Shown here: piece after piece, positions 47,454-57,489 of the stretch
Position numbering within the stretch: the first letter of the stretch is position 1
How the letters are laid out: each line of letters opens with the position of its first letter
Position numbers and translations under genes: made by a program
Notes under the pieces: model-generated
The model's input: only the letters and a program-made list of their open reading frames with translations
Databases searched by the model: none
What the model was told of the DNA's origin: nothing
Source of the DNA: Aminobacter niigataensis
GTDB taxonomy: Bacteria > Pseudomonadota > Alphaproteobacteria > Rhizobiales > Rhizobiaceae
Assembly: GCF_014200015.1 (NCBI RefSeq)
Contig: NZ_JACHOT010000011.1
Span: 1 to 64,000, forward strand
Length of the DNA stretch: 64,000 bases
Reading direction: 5' to 3'

Positions 47454-48569
47454 ATGGCCACCGCTGTTTCCAGACGCCAGCTGCTCGCCGGGTCGCTCGG
47501 TATCGGCATCTTGCCGCTGCTGCGGACCTTGCCGGTGCGAAGTGCCGCATGGCCGAAGGCCGACGCGACCTTCCTGTTTGCTGCAGACATCCATGCCTGC
47601 CGCATGGCAAGCGGGCTCAGTCCGAACTGCCAGACCGAAGGCAAGACGGACGAGAACCTGCGTCGGCACATCGCGGCCCTGAACGAGGTCGCAAAACTGG
47701 AGTGGCCCAGCGAAATCAGTGGCGTGTCGTCGGGCCTTGCCAGCGCCGGCACACGAATCGGCCGTCCGCTCGGCCTGGTCATCGGCGGCGACATGACCGA
47801 CGACGGCGGTGGGCAGGTGACGCTGCCGCACGAGGGCACCCAGCTCTTGCAGTTCAGCCATCGCTACCAGGAAGGAAACGACCCCGACCGCGTGCATGTG
47901 CCGGTCTATGTCGGGCTCGGCAATCACGACCTCGATCAGGATGGGCCGCCGCAGCATGTCGACTGGTACCGGCGCGAGCTACGCGACTATGTCGAGATCA
48001 ACCACCGGCCAAGCGTGTTCTTCAAGCCACCGGTCCCGGCCACCAACTATGACGCGCCGTCCGACTGCTACTCCTGGGACTGGGGCGGGCTGCATCTCGT
48101 CCAGACGCACAGATTTGCCGGCGACACGGCCAAGGACGCGCCGAGCGCGCTCGGCTGGCTGAAGCGGGACCTCAAGACCTTTGCCGGCGACGGCAGGCCG
48201 GTGATCCTGTTCCAGCACTATGGCTGGGACCAGTTCTCGATCGAAAGATGGGACCCCGGTGCCCGCCAGTTCAACGACACCGGCAGCGGCAAGCCGCACT
48301 GGTGGAGCGACGACGACCGGCGCGCGCTGCTGGCTGCCATCGACGGAGCGAACGTGATCGCCGTCTTCCACGGCCACCAGCATGAGACGCCAATGATCTA
48401 CAGGCGCGACGGGCTGGACCTTTTCAAGCCGAAAGCCGGTTTCATGGGTGGCTTCGCGGTCGTCCGGGTGACCGACGGCTTCATGGATGTCGTGCTGGGG
48501 GAAGCCGGGGCGCGCGGCAGCGTCACCTTCACCAACGCCTTCGGCAAGAGACTGGACGACACACGCTGA
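47454..48569 (+). CDS. Tat-exported metallophosphoesterase
   Basis: The 371-residue precursor has a twin-arginine signal (SRRQLLAGSLGIG near residue 6). The calcineurin-like motifs occur in order: FAADIHA, IGGDMTDDGG, GLGNHDLD, FQHYGWD and FHGHQHE. It should be a folded metal-dependent phosphatase or diesterase in the periplasm. It follows the polymerase gene by 45 bp in the same direction and may act on phosphate groups of the polysaccharide or on phospholipid. This link is inference. Confidence 0.87.
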   Translation: MATAVSRRQLLAGSLGIGILPLLRTLPVRSAAWPKADATFLFAADIHACRMASGLSPNCQTEGKTDENLRRHIAALNEVAKLEWPSEISGVSSGLASAGTRIGRPLGLVIGGDMTDDGGGQVTLPHEGTQLLQFSHRYQEGNDPDRVHVPVYVGLGNHDLDQDGPPQHVDWYRRELRDYVEINHRPSVFFKPPVPATNYDAPSDCYSWDWGGLHLVQTHRFAGDTAKDAPSALGWLKRDLKTFAGDGRPVILFQHYGWDQFSIERWDPGARQFNDTGSGKPHWWSDDDRRALLAAIDGANVIAVFHGHQHETPMIYRRDGLDLFKPKAGFMGGFAVVRVTDGFMDVVLGEAGARGSVTFTNAFGKRLDDTR

Positions 48570-48635
48570 AGTGGCGTTTCCGCCCTTCCGCATGGCTGCA
48601 AGACGGTCTATGTCAGGATGTTCGGAGGGCTTTGA

Positions 48636-49451
48636 ATGACCATCAGACTGATCCTCGCAGGTTGCGGCAACATGGGCTACGCCATGCTCACGGGCTGGCT
48701 GAAATCGGGCAAGCTCGCGCCAGCTGAGACATTCGTCGTCGAGCCAAACGCCGAACTGCGCGCCCGCGCCGCCGAGCTCGGCAGCCGCGTCGCCTCGGAA
48801 GTTGGCGGCATCCCGGCCGATGCCGATCCCGAAATCATCGTCATTGCGGTCAAGCCGCAGGTCATTCGCGAGGTCACTGCCGGCTACCGCCGCTTCGGCA
48901 ACGGCCGTGCGACCTTCGTCAGTGTCGCTGCAGGCACATCGGTCGCCACCTTCAGCAACATCCTCGGTGTACGGACGCCGATCGCGCGCTGCATGCCCAA
49001 CACGCCCGCCGCCATCGGCAAGGGCATGATGGTGGTCTATTCCAACGACCACGTCACGGACGCCACAAAGGCGCGGGTCGCGGACCTGCTGTCGGCCAGC
49101 GGCGAAGTCGCGACGATCGCCGACGAAGGCCTGATGGACGCGGTCACCGCCGTCTCCGGCTCGGGACCGGCCTACATCTTCCACTTCATCGAATGCCTGA
49201 CGGCAGCGGCCGAGAATGCCGGACTGGCGCCGAAGACGGCGTCGCTTCTGGCGATGCAGACGGTCTATGGCGCTGCCAGCCTGGCCGCCGAAAGCCGCGA
49301 GGACCCGGCCGTGCTGCGCCGCCAGGTGACCAGCCCCAACGGTACGACTGCGGCAGCGCTCGGTGTGCTGATGGGCGAGGATCGTCTCAAGAACCTGCTC
49401 ACCGAAGCCGTCGAGGCGGCCCGGCTGCGCTCGGTCGAACTCGGGAAATAG
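48636..49451 (+). CDS. proC: Pyrroline-5-carboxylate reductase
   Basis: The 271-residue protein has the NADP-binding start IRLILAGCGNMGYAMLTGWLKSG. Further on come IIVIAVKPQVIREV, RCMPNTPAAIGKGM and the C-terminal signature AVSGSGPAYIFHFIECLTAAAENAGL with LRRQVTSPNGTTAAAL. It makes the last step of proline synthesis. The ATG follows GGAGGG. The ModE-like gene converges with no gap at its stop codon. Confidence 0.96.
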   Translation: MTIRLILAGCGNMGYAMLTGWLKSGKLAPAETFVVEPNAELRARAAELGSRVASEVGGIPADADPEIIVIAVKPQVIREVTAGYRRFGNGRATFVSVAAGTSVATFSNILGVRTPIARCMPNTPAAIGKGMMVVYSNDHVTDATKARVADLLSASGEVATIADEGLMDAVTAVSGSGPAYIFHFIECLTAAAENAGLAPKTASLLAMQTVYGAASLAAESREDPAVLRRQVTSPNGTTAAALGVLMGEDRLKNLLTEAVEAARLRSVELGK

Positions 49452-49793
49452 CTACTTCGTATCGGCTTCGGCCTGCAGCGCCTTGATATGGGGCGCGGCC
49501 GCCTCGTAGACGGCGCGCTCCATGTCGCGGAACTGGCGGATGACCTGCTCGCCGACCTCCGTGAGCTCGGCGCCGCCACCGTGCTTGCCGCCGGTCTTGG
49601 CCGCGACCAGCGGCTTGCCGAACATGTCCTTCATCTCTTCGACAAGATCCCAGGCGCGCTTGTAGGACATTTCCATGGCCCGCGCCGCCGCCGAGATCGA
49701 GCCGGTGGCTGCAATCTGTTCGAGAAGCTCGATCTTGCCCGGACCCAGACGGCCCTTCGGATCGAGATAGAGGCGCAGGGTCAGGGACGGCAT
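49452..49793 (-). CDS. ModE-type N-terminal DNA-binding regulator without molybdate domain
   Basis: The 113-residue protein is a LysR-like winged helix of the ModE N-terminal type (GRLGPGKIELLEQIAATGSISAAARAMEMSYKRAWDLVEEMKDMFGKPLV). The GKHGGGAELTEVGEQVIRQFRDME wing completes it. It lacks the C-terminal Mop/TOBE molybdate-binding pair of full ModE (about 260 residues). It lies directly downstream of modABC on the same strand (15-bp gap to modC), so it is probably co-transcribed with them. It may bind the ModE-like box before modA. How molybdate would be sensed is unclear. Confidence 0.88.
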   Translation of the reverse strand: MPSLTLRLYLDPKGRLGPGKIELLEQIAATGSISAAARAMEMSYKRAWDLVEEMKDMFGKPLVAAKTGGKHGGGAELTEVGEQVIRQFRDMERAVYEAAAPHIKALQAEADTK

Positions 49794-49808
49794 CGGCTAC
49801 TCCAGTCT

Positions 49809-50921
49809 TCAGCTGGTTAGCACAAGCGGCGCCCCCGGAGAAAGATTGGCGCGATCGAAGGCAACAGTCTTGATGACCGCAAAAACGTCGCGCCCGACAG
49901 TCAGCTGCAGCGTTTCGAGCGACTGGCGCGTGATACGCGAGACGAGCATGTCGCCATGGCAGTCGAGGCGAAGGTCGACCTGCGCGCCGTTGACTTTGCC
50001 GATATCAACGATCCTGCTCGGCAGGATGTTGAGCGCACTGAGGCCCTGGGGCCGCTCGGTGGCGATCATGACGTCGCGCGCCCGAACCCGGACACGCACG
50101 ACAGCGCCTTCAGGCAGGGCGACACGAGGCACGCGCATCTCGCCGGCGGCAGCGCCAAGCACGGTCATGCCGAAGCCTTCGTCGTGACGCAGCACCTTCA
50201 TGTCGAGCACGGCACCGCCCTCGCCCACTTCCTCCGGTGGCAACAGGTCGAGCCTTTGCATGATCTCGGTCGTCGGACCCGAAGCTGCGACCTTGCCCTC
50301 GGCCATGACGACGACGTCGGTGGCGAGGCGGGCGACCTCGGCAATCGAATGGCTGACATAGACGATCGGGATCCTGGTCTCGTCGCGCAGGCGTTCGAGA
50401 TAGGGCATGATCTCTGCCTTGCGGGCATCGTCAAGCGAGGCCAGCGGCTCATCCATGAGCAGCAGCCGAGGGCTTGCCAGCAGCGCCCGGCCGATGGCGA
50501 CACGCTGCTTTTCTCCACCGGACAACAAAGCTGGACGCCGGCCCAGCAGGTGGCCGATGCCGAGCATCTCGACCACGCGGTCGAATTCGGCGTAGCGCTC
50601 GCCTTGCGGCGTGAACCAGCGGCCATAGCGCAGGTTCGAGCGTACCGTCAGATGCGGGAACAGCCTGGCATCCTGGAAGACGAAACCGACGCGGCGCCTG
50701 TACGCGGGCACGAAACGGCGGTTTGCGGTGTCGACCAGCGTCCGGTCGCCGATGACGATGCGGCCGGCGTCGGGGCGTATCAGCCCGGCGATGATGTTGA
50801 TGAGCGAGGTCTTGCCCGAACCCGAAGGTCCGAACAGTGCCGTCAGGTGACCGGCGCTCTCGAAGCTGGTTTCGAGGTCGAGCGCGCCGAGGCGGTGGTG
50901 GACAGCGACGGAGAGCGTCAT
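49809..50921 (-). CDS. modC: Molybdate ABC transporter ATP-binding protein
   Basis: The 370-residue protein starts MTLSVAVHHRLGALDLETSF. Walker A is FGPSGSGKTSLINI, the signature LSGGEKQRVAIGRALL, and Walker B LLLMDEPLASLDDARK. A Mop-like TOBE domain (about 295-365, LSALNILPSRIVDIG) is diagnostic for ModC. It powers molybdate import through ModB. Its start overlaps the modB stop by four bases. Confidence 0.95.
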   Translation of the reverse strand: MTLSVAVHHRLGALDLETSFESAGHLTALFGPSGSGKTSLINIIAGLIRPDAGRIVIGDRTLVDTANRRFVPAYRRRVGFVFQDARLFPHLTVRSNLRYGRWFTPQGERYAEFDRVVEMLGIGHLLGRRPALLSGGEKQRVAIGRALLASPRLLLMDEPLASLDDARKAEIMPYLERLRDETRIPIVYVSHSIAEVARLATDVVVMAEGKVAASGPTTEIMQRLDLLPPEEVGEGGAVLDMKVLRHDEGFGMTVLGAAAGEMRVPRVALPEGAVVRVRVRARDVMIATERPQGLSALNILPSRIVDIGKVNGAQVDLRLDCHGDMLVSRITRQSLETLQLTVGRDVFAVIKTVAFDRANLSPGAPLVLTS

Positions 50922-51613
50922 CCGATATCCAAGCGTTGGCCAATGCGGCGAGCAAACATCTCGGACACCACAAGCGCTGCCATCGAGATGGCGATGGAGA
51001 TCAGCGTCAGCCGCATGGCTCCGGCATCGCCGCCCGGCACCTGGGTGAAGGTGTAGATCGCCGACGGCAATGTCTGGGTTTCTCCGGGAATGTTCGAGAC
51101 GAAGGTGATGGTGGCGCCGAACTCGCCCATCGCCTTGGCGAAGGAGAGGATCATGCCGGCAACGATGCCGGGTAGGATCAGTGGAAGCGTCACCGTCAGA
51201 AACACCCACAAGGGGCTTGCCCCGAGCGTGCCGGCAGCCGCTTCGAGCCGCCGGTCGACCGCCTCGATGGAGAGCCTTATGGCGCGTACCATCAGCGGAA
51301 AGCCCATGACCGCGCAGGCAAGGGCGGCACCCGTCCAGCGGAACGAGAAGACGATGCCGAAATACTCGTCGAGAAACGAGCCGATCGGGCCGCGGCGACC
51401 GAAGCTCAGCAGCAGCAGGTAGCCGGTGACGACAGGCGGCAGGATCAGCGGCAAATGGACGACCCCGTTGAGCAGCGACTTGCCCCAGAATTTCCCACGC
51501 GCCAGCAGCAAAGCAATGGCGATGCCGAAAGGCAGGCTGGCAGCCATCGCCCACAGCCCGACCTTGATCGACAGGCGGACCGCATTCCATTCGTCAGGAG
51601 TGAGGTCCAGCAT
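50918..51613 (-). CDS. modB: Molybdate ABC transporter permease
   Basis: The 231-residue protein has about five to six membrane segments (VKVGLWAMAASLPFGIAIALLLA and onward). The EAA loop is EAAAGTLGASPLWVFLTVTLPLILPGIVAG, and FAKAMGEFGATITFVSNIPGETQTL is typical of ModB. It forms the inner-membrane channel for molybdate. A terminator-like hairpin separates it from modA, and it is coupled to modC through a 4-bp overlap. Confidence 0.95.
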   Translation of the reverse strand: MLDLTPDEWNAVRLSIKVGLWAMAASLPFGIAIALLLARGKFWGKSLLNGVVHLPLILPPVVTGYLLLLSFGRRGPIGSFLDEYFGIVFSFRWTGAALACAVMGFPLMVRAIRLSIEAVDRRLEAAAGTLGASPLWVFLTVTLPLILPGIVAGMILSFAKAMGEFGATITFVSNIPGETQTLPSAIYTFTQVPGGDAGAMRLTLISIAISMAALVVSEMFARRIGQRLDIG

Positions 51614-51632
51614 TGCCTAGTCGCATTCCCTC

Positions 51633-51669
51633 AAAAAGCCTGTCCCACCCCGCCGTGCGGGATGGGACA
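51633..51669 (-). terminator. Terminator-like hairpin between modA and modB
   Basis: TGTCCCA-type outer and CCCGC inner stems pair 51641-51653 with 51657-51669 (one mismatch, CGT loop). On the minus strand the stem is followed by GGCTTTTTG. Partial termination here would favour ModA over ModBC. Confidence 0.7.
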
Positions 51670-51715
51670 CAGATTGTCGTTGCGGCAAGAATACCGGAGA
51701 GCGGTAAACCACTCC

Positions 51716-52522
51716 CTAGTTGGACACCACCGGCGCAAGCATGGTGAAGCCCTGGGCCTCGAACAGTTCCTTGGCCTTGGCGGACTGAAGATATTTCACG
51801 TAAGCAGCAGCGTCCGCGCTCTTCGAGTCCGCCGTCACGCCGACCGGATAGACGATGGGAGGATGCGAGTCTTCCGGGAACACACCAACGACCTTGACGC
51901 CGGGTTCTGCAGTCGCGTCGGTCTGGTAGACGATGCCGAGCGGGGCTTCACCCGTCGACACGAGCTTGAGGGCGGCACGCACGTTTTCTGCCTGGGCGAT
52001 CTTGCCCTCGACCGACGACCAGACACCGAGCTTTTCGAGCGCGGCCTTGCCATACTTGCCGGCGGGCACCGCCTTGACGTCGCCCATGGCGAGACGGCCG
52101 TCGCCAAGCAGAGCGGCAAGGTCGAAATTCGCAGCGATGTCGGCCTTGGCGGCGGAATCCTTCGGCGCAACCAGCACGATGCGGTTGCCGAGCAGCTTGA
52201 CGTCCGAGCCGTCCTTGATCAGCTTCTTGTCGGCAAGATACTTCATCCAGTCGAGATCGGCCGAGATGAACACGTCGGCGGGTGCGCCTTCCTCGATCTG
52301 CTTGGCGAGGGCCGAGCTCGCGGCGTAGGACGCGGTCGCGGATTTGCCGCTCTCGGCCTTCCAGGCGGCGTCGACGGCATCGAGTGCGTTCTTGAGGCTG
52401 GCGGCGGCGAACACGACCACGTCGCCATCGGCGCGCGCCGAAGGCAGGCCGAACGAGAGCATCGCCGCCAAGCCGCCCGCAGCGGCCACAAGCCGCAACC
52501 CAAATCCCCTACGCGTGAACAT
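51716..52522 (-). CDS. modA: Periplasmic molybdate-binding protein
   Basis: The 268-residue precursor starts MFTRRGFGLRLVAAAGGLAAM with a signal peptide ending SARA. The mature domain begins DGDVVVFAAASLKNALDAV, the ModA pattern where the Ser binds molybdate. ADVFISADLDWMKYL and AAYVKYLQSAKAKELFEAQGF follow. The start at 52522 is preferred over 52528 because GGAGG lies seven bases before it, while the other ATG would abut the site. A ModE-like box lies about 46 bp upstream. Confidence 0.95.
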   Translation of the reverse strand: MFTRRGFGLRLVAAAGGLAAMLSFGLPSARADGDVVVFAAASLKNALDAVDAAWKAESGKSATASYAASSALAKQIEEGAPADVFISADLDWMKYLADKKLIKDGSDVKLLGNRIVLVAPKDSAAKADIAANFDLAALLGDGRLAMGDVKAVPAGKYGKAALEKLGVWSSVEGKIAQAENVRAALKLVSTGEAPLGIVYQTDATAEPGVKVVGVFPEDSHPPIVYPVGVTADSKSADAAAYVKYLQSAKAKELFEAQGFTMLAPVVSN

Positions 52523-52567
52523 CGTCATTCCTCCATGATTGACCAGGCCGCAGCCCGGCTGCGGATT

Positions 52568-52591
52568 CGTTATATTCATACGAATATAGCA
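52568..52591. promoter_or_regulatory. ModE-type operator before modA
   Basis: Half-sites CGTTATAT (52568-52575) and ATATAGCA (52584-52591) are separated by eight bases. This matches the ModE pattern of CGTTATAT and ATATAACG/ATATAGCG-like halves. It sits where it could block the modA promoter when molybdate is ample. Confidence 0.75.
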
Positions 52592-52601
52592 CTCCCCGCA
52601 C

Positions 52602-52621
52602 AACCACCCATCCGGGTGGTT
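52602..52621. repeat. 8-bp perfect hairpin upstream of the mod operon
   Basis: AACCACCC and GGGTGGTT pair around an ATCC loop, followed on the plus strand by TTCGG. The function is unclear. It lies between the modA promoter region and the TSUP gene and could insulate the two. Confidence 0.45.
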
Positions 52622-52797
52622 TTCGGCAAAACTGTTGCCGGATTTTGGGAGGTTGCGTGATTGGACTTGCAGTCCGGGGGAGACTGGCCCGTCCGTTCAT
52701 GGCATATGTCTCGCTCTCACCTTGGGGCATGCAGACGTGGCACCTTGTGTCCGGCGACACCCTGTCCATTCAGCCACGCCAACACGAGTTCCCCGAA

Positions 52798-53649
52798 ATG
52801 TCCGGCATCACCATGTTCGAAATCATCTGGCTCGCCATCGCGCTGCTCGGCGCGGGCGCCGTCACCGGCCTTCTGGCCGGTGTGTTCGGTGTCGGCGGCG
52901 GTGCGGTCATCGTGCCGGTGCTGTATGAATTGTTCCGCATGGTCGGCGTGCCGGAAGAGGTGCGCATGCCGCTGTGCGTCGGCACCTCGCTCGCCATCAT
53001 CATCCCGACGTCGATCCGCTCGTTCAGCGCCCACAAGGCCAAGGGCGCGGTCGACATGACGATCCTGAGGCAATGGGCGGTGCCGGTGGTGCTCGGTGTG
53101 TTGATGGGCAGCGTGATCGCGCGCTATGCCTCGCCGGATCTGTTCAAGATGGTGTTCGTCGTCGTAGCCGGCATCTCGGCGATCAGGCTGCTGTTCGGCA
53201 AGGATTCATGGCGCCTCGGCCTCGACATGCCGGGCAAGCTCATCATGAACGCCTATGGCTGGCTGATCGGGGTGCTGTCGAGCCTGATGGGCATCGGCGG
53301 CGGGCAGCTTTCAAACCTGTTCATGACCTTCTACGGCCGTCCCATCCACCAGGCGGTGGCGACGTCCTCGGGTCTCGGCGTGCTGATCTCGATCCCCGGC
53401 GCGCTTGGCTATATCTATGCCGGATGGCCGCGCGCGGCGGAATACCCCGATGTCGCCGCCCTGCAGTTTCCGCTGTCGCTCGGCTATGTCTCGCTCGTCG
53501 GCCTGATCCTGTTCGTGCCGACCAGCGTGCTGACCGCCCCTTTGGGCGCGCGGCTGGCGCACGCGCTGTCGAAACGCAAGCTTGAAGTCGCCTTTGGCAT
53601 CTTCCTGCTTTTGATCAGCCTGCGCTTCCTGATCAGCCTCGTCGGCTGA
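52798..53649 (+). CDS. TSUP-family (TauE/SafE) inner-membrane permease
   Basis: The 283-residue protein has about eight hydrophobic segments in two halves. Each half begins with the glycine-rich family motif: GLLAGVFGVGGGAVIVPVL near residue 20 and GVLSSLMGIGGGQLSNLFM near 160. Such proteins move sulfite, sulfoacetate, taurine or other anions. I use ATG 52798 (MSGITMFEII); the frame is open from 52645. The substrate is not evident. A bidirectional terminator follows. Confidence 0.87.
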   Translation: MSGITMFEIIWLAIALLGAGAVTGLLAGVFGVGGGAVIVPVLYELFRMVGVPEEVRMPLCVGTSLAIIIPTSIRSFSAHKAKGAVDMTILRQWAVPVVLGVLMGSVIARYASPDLFKMVFVVVAGISAIRLLFGKDSWRLGLDMPGKLIMNAYGWLIGVLSSLMGIGGGQLSNLFMTFYGRPIHQAVATSSGLGVLISIPGALGYIYAGWPRAAEYPDVAALQFPLSLGYVSLVGLILFVPTSVLTAPLGARLAHALSKRKLEVAFGIFLLLISLRFLISLVG

Positions 53650-53661
53650 TCTTCCAAATCA

Positions 53662-53686
53662 AAACGCCCGGCAGTGCCGGGCGTTT
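53662..53686. terminator. Bidirectional rho-independent terminator
   Basis: AAACGCCCGGC (53662-53672) pairs perfectly with GCCGGGCGTTT (53676-53686) around an AGT loop, in the 60-bp gap between convergent TSUP and pcaF genes. Confidence 0.82.
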
Positions 53687-53709
53687 GCATTCTCGGGACA
53701 GACAGCGGA

Positions 53710-54907
<1,198 letters not shown>

Positions 54908-54915
<8 letters not shown>

Positions 54916-55717
54916 CCTTGGATCCTCTCTTTGCGGAAACTGCCTCGCCCTTGTGGGCGGCGTCGGTGCGCGCCTTTAGATCACGCAGCGTCTGCAATTC
55001 CAACTGCGTCGGAACAGGTGTTTCCTCCAGCGTATCGGCGAATTTAACCGTCCAGCCGCAGGTCTCCTGGACCTTGTCGCGGGTGACGCCAGGGTGCAGT
55101 GAAACGACGGTGAATTCCTTGGTCACCGGATCCGGCTTCCAGATGGCGAGGTCGGTGATCAGCAGCGTCGGGCCCTTGGTGTCGATGCCGAGGCGCTTAC
55201 GATGGTCGCCGCCGTCGCCATGGCCGAAGGAGGTGTAGAAGTCGATCTTTTCGACCATGCCGCGCTTCGACTGCGCCATGGTGATGTAGATTTCCTTCGA
55301 CGAGGTTGCGATCTCCGGCGCACCGCCGCCGCCCGGCAGCCGGGTCTTGGGATGGGCATAGTCGCCGATGACAGTCGTGTTGATGTTGCCGAACTTGTCG
55401 AGCTGGGCCGCGCCGAGGAAGCCGATCGAGATGCGGCCGCCCTGGAGCCAGTAGCGGAACATCTCCGGCACCGAGACGGTGGTGACGGCAGTGTCGCACA
55501 ATTCGCCGTCGCCGATCGACAGCGGCAGCACGTCGGGCGCGGTGCCGATGGTGCCGGATTCGTAGATCAGCGTGATGTCTGGCGCATGGGTCAGGCGTGC
55601 GACGTTGCAGGCGGCCGACGGCGCGCCGATGCCGACGAAGCAGACATCGTCGCCCTTGAGCGCGCGCGAGGCGGCAATCGTCATCATTTCATTGGGGGTG
55701 AAGCCGAGCTCGCTCAT
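54908..55717 (-). CDS. pcaJ: 3-oxoadipate CoA-transferase subunit B
   Basis: The 269-residue class I CoA-transferase beta subunit starts MSELGFTPNEMMTIAASRAL. It has CFVGIGAPSAACNVAR near residue 28 and LIYESGTIG near 48, whose glutamate is the probable catalytic residue. LGAAQLDKFGNINTTVIGDY follows. With PcaI it moves CoA from succinyl-CoA to 3-oxoadipate. The start overlaps the pcaI stop (ATGA), and the ORF upstream of 55717 is only the pcaI region in another frame. Confidence 0.93.
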
Positions 55718-56571
55718 GCCACGTTCCTCAGGTGTTCGACGCGTCCGGCGAAATCGTCGGCGGTCTTTTCGATGACGTTCTTCTGCATCCACTCGCGGAA
55801 GCGGTCGCGGTCGGCGGCGATCTCGTCCCATTCGAGATAGGAGGCGTTGTCACGGATATAGTAGCCATGGGCATAGGACGGGTGCGCCCCGCCAGGCACG
55901 ACGGAGATCGCGGTGACCGACCAGTTGGGCAGCACGGTCAGGTTGGGGTGCAGGTCGTCGAAATTGTCGACCACTTCCTCGACGGTCACCACCGCGCGCT
56001 TGGCAGCAAGGGCTGCCTCCTTCTGGATGCCGATGATGCCTTCGACGAGCACGTCGCCGCGCTTGTTGGCCTTCTGGGCATGGATGAAAGTGACATCCGG
56101 ACGAACCGACGGAACAGCCGCCAGCACCTCGCCGGTGAACGGGCAGGTCACCGACTTGATGTTCGGATTGACCCTGGCGAGCTCGGCGCCGCGATAGCCG
56201 CGGAAGATGGCGCAAGGCAAGCCGGCGGCGCCCGCCTCATAGGCATTGGCCATGGCGGCGTGGCTGTGCTCCTCGATCTCCAGCGCATGTGGAAAACCGT
56301 TCTCGACCGCATCGCGCAGGCGTCGCAGCAGGCCGACGCCGGGATTGCCGGCGTAGGAGAAGATCGCCTTCCTGGCCATGCCCATGCCGATCATCTGGTC
56401 GTAGATCAGGTCCGGCGTCATGCGGACAAGCGTCAGGTCCTTGAAGCCCTGGCGGATCGCCTCATGGGCGGCCGCGGTGGGAATGAGATGCGTGAACCCT
56501 TCGAAGGCCACGGTGTCGCCGTTGTTGAGGTTATCGGCGACCGCCTTCGACAGGGGGAGAAATTTGGTCAT
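55714..56571 (-). CDS. pcaI: 3-oxoadipate CoA-transferase subunit A
   Basis: The 285-residue alpha subunit has DGxx-type NNGDTVAFEGFTHLIPTAAAHEAIRQG near the N-terminus. KAIFSYAGNPGVGLLRRLRDAVENG and VTFIHAQKANKRGDVLVEGIIGIQKEAALAAKRAVVTVEEVVD are typical of the family. It is the first gene of pcaIJF, and an IclR-type regulator is divergent with a GTTCG/CGAAC operator between them. It is longer than some short PcaI proteins but fits the rhizobial form. Confidence 0.93.
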   Translation of the reverse strand: MTKFLPLSKAVADNLNNGDTVAFEGFTHLIPTAAAHEAIRQGFKDLTLVRMTPDLIYDQMIGMGMARKAIFSYAGNPGVGLLRRLRDAVENGFPHALEIEEHSHAAMANAYEAGAAGLPCAIFRGYRGAELARVNPNIKSVTCPFTGEVLAAVPSVRPDVTFIHAQKANKRGDVLVEGIIGIQKEAALAAKRAVVTVEEVVDNFDDLHPNLTVLPNWSVTAISVVPGGAHPSYAHGYYIRDNASYLEWDEIAADRDRFREWMQKNVIEKTADDFAGRVEHLRNVA

Positions 56572-56595
56572 CGCGTTTCGTCCCGGTTGTCCAAA

Positions 56596-56622
56596 GTTCG
56601 CTCAAAAGTTCGTATTGCGAAC
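56596..56622. promoter_or_regulatory. PcaR/PcaU-type operator with three half-sites
   Basis: GTTCG at 56596-56600 and again at 56608-56612 is followed by CGAAC at 56618-56622. This gives one direct and one inverted repeat, the three-site layout described for PcaU-type IclR regulators. It lies 25 bp before pcaI and about 94 bp before the regulator gene. Confidence 0.65.
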
Positions 56623-56715
56623 ATTTGTTTTCTATGCGATACATTTCTGAGGCAAGATGGCGCTGGAGTCAATGACCAGGCTCTGCCGCAGCAGATATTT
56701 CGGAGAAAGGCCGCC

Positions 56716-57489
56716 ATGCGCGACGACGACACCGCACGCGACCACGTCACCTCGCTGGAGCGCGGACTGTCGGTGATGGAGATCCTGGCCGCCAATGCGG
56801 CAGGCCTGACGCTGACCGAAACGGCCGAAAAAGCGGGCCTCACCCGCGCCGGCGCGCGGCGCTTCCTGCTGACCTTGGTGGCGACAGGCTATGCGGTGCA
56901 ATCGGGCCGGAACTTTTCGCTGTCGCCCCGGCTGCTGACGCAGGCGCGCATCTGGCTGCACGGCGTGCCGCTGTGGACTTTCGCCGAGCCCTTCATGAAG
57001 GAGACGGCGGCAAAGCTGCATGAGTCTTGTTCGGCGGCGACCCTGTCGGGCGAGGACATGGTCTATGTCGCGCGCGTGCCGGGACCGCGCATCATCGGCG
57101 TCGACCTGCAGGTCGGTGCGCATTTGCCCGCCTTCTGCACTGCAATGGGCCGCGTGCTGCTGTCGGGGCTGACGGATGCCGACCTCGAGGGCTTCCTCGC
57201 CCGTGCCGCGATCGTCCAGCGGACGCCGAAGACCGTGACCGACCGGGCGAAACTTGCTGACATCATCGGCAGGGTGCGAACGGACGGCCACGCCATCGTC
57301 GACGAGGAACTGGAGATCGGGCTGCGCTCGATCGCCGTCCCCTTGCGCGACCGATCGGGCGTGATCGTCGCCGCGATCAACATCTCGACGCAGTCCACAC
57401 GCCACACGCCGGCCGAGATGGAAGCGGAGATCCTGCCGCTGCTCAGGGAGATGGCGGCAAGGATCAGCGACTTCTTCGTCGTCCAGTGA
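56716..57489 (+). CDS. pcaR: IclR-family regulator of the beta-ketoadipate pathway
   Basis: The 257-residue protein has an N-terminal winged helix (about 10-65, TSLERGLSVMEILAANAAGLTLTETAEKAGLTRAGARRFLLTLVATGY). The IclR effector domain (about 80-255) has PRIIGVDLQVGAHLPAFCTAMGRVLLSGL and DEELEIGLRSIAVPLRDRSGVIVAAINIS. It is divergent from pcaIJF, so PcaR, responding to beta-ketoadipate, is the best reading. The EEP-family gene converges exactly at its stop. Confidence 0.9.
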   Translation: MRDDDTARDHVTSLERGLSVMEILAANAAGLTLTETAEKAGLTRAGARRFLLTLVATGYAVQSGRNFSLSPRLLTQARIWLHGVPLWTFAEPFMKETAAKLHESCSAATLSGEDMVYVARVPGPRIIGVDLQVGAHLPAFCTAMGRVLLSGLTDADLEGFLARAAIVQRTPKTVTDRAKLADIIGRVRTDGHAIVDEELEIGLRSIAVPLRDRSGVIVAAINISTQSTRHTPAEMEAEILPLLREMAARISDFFVVQ

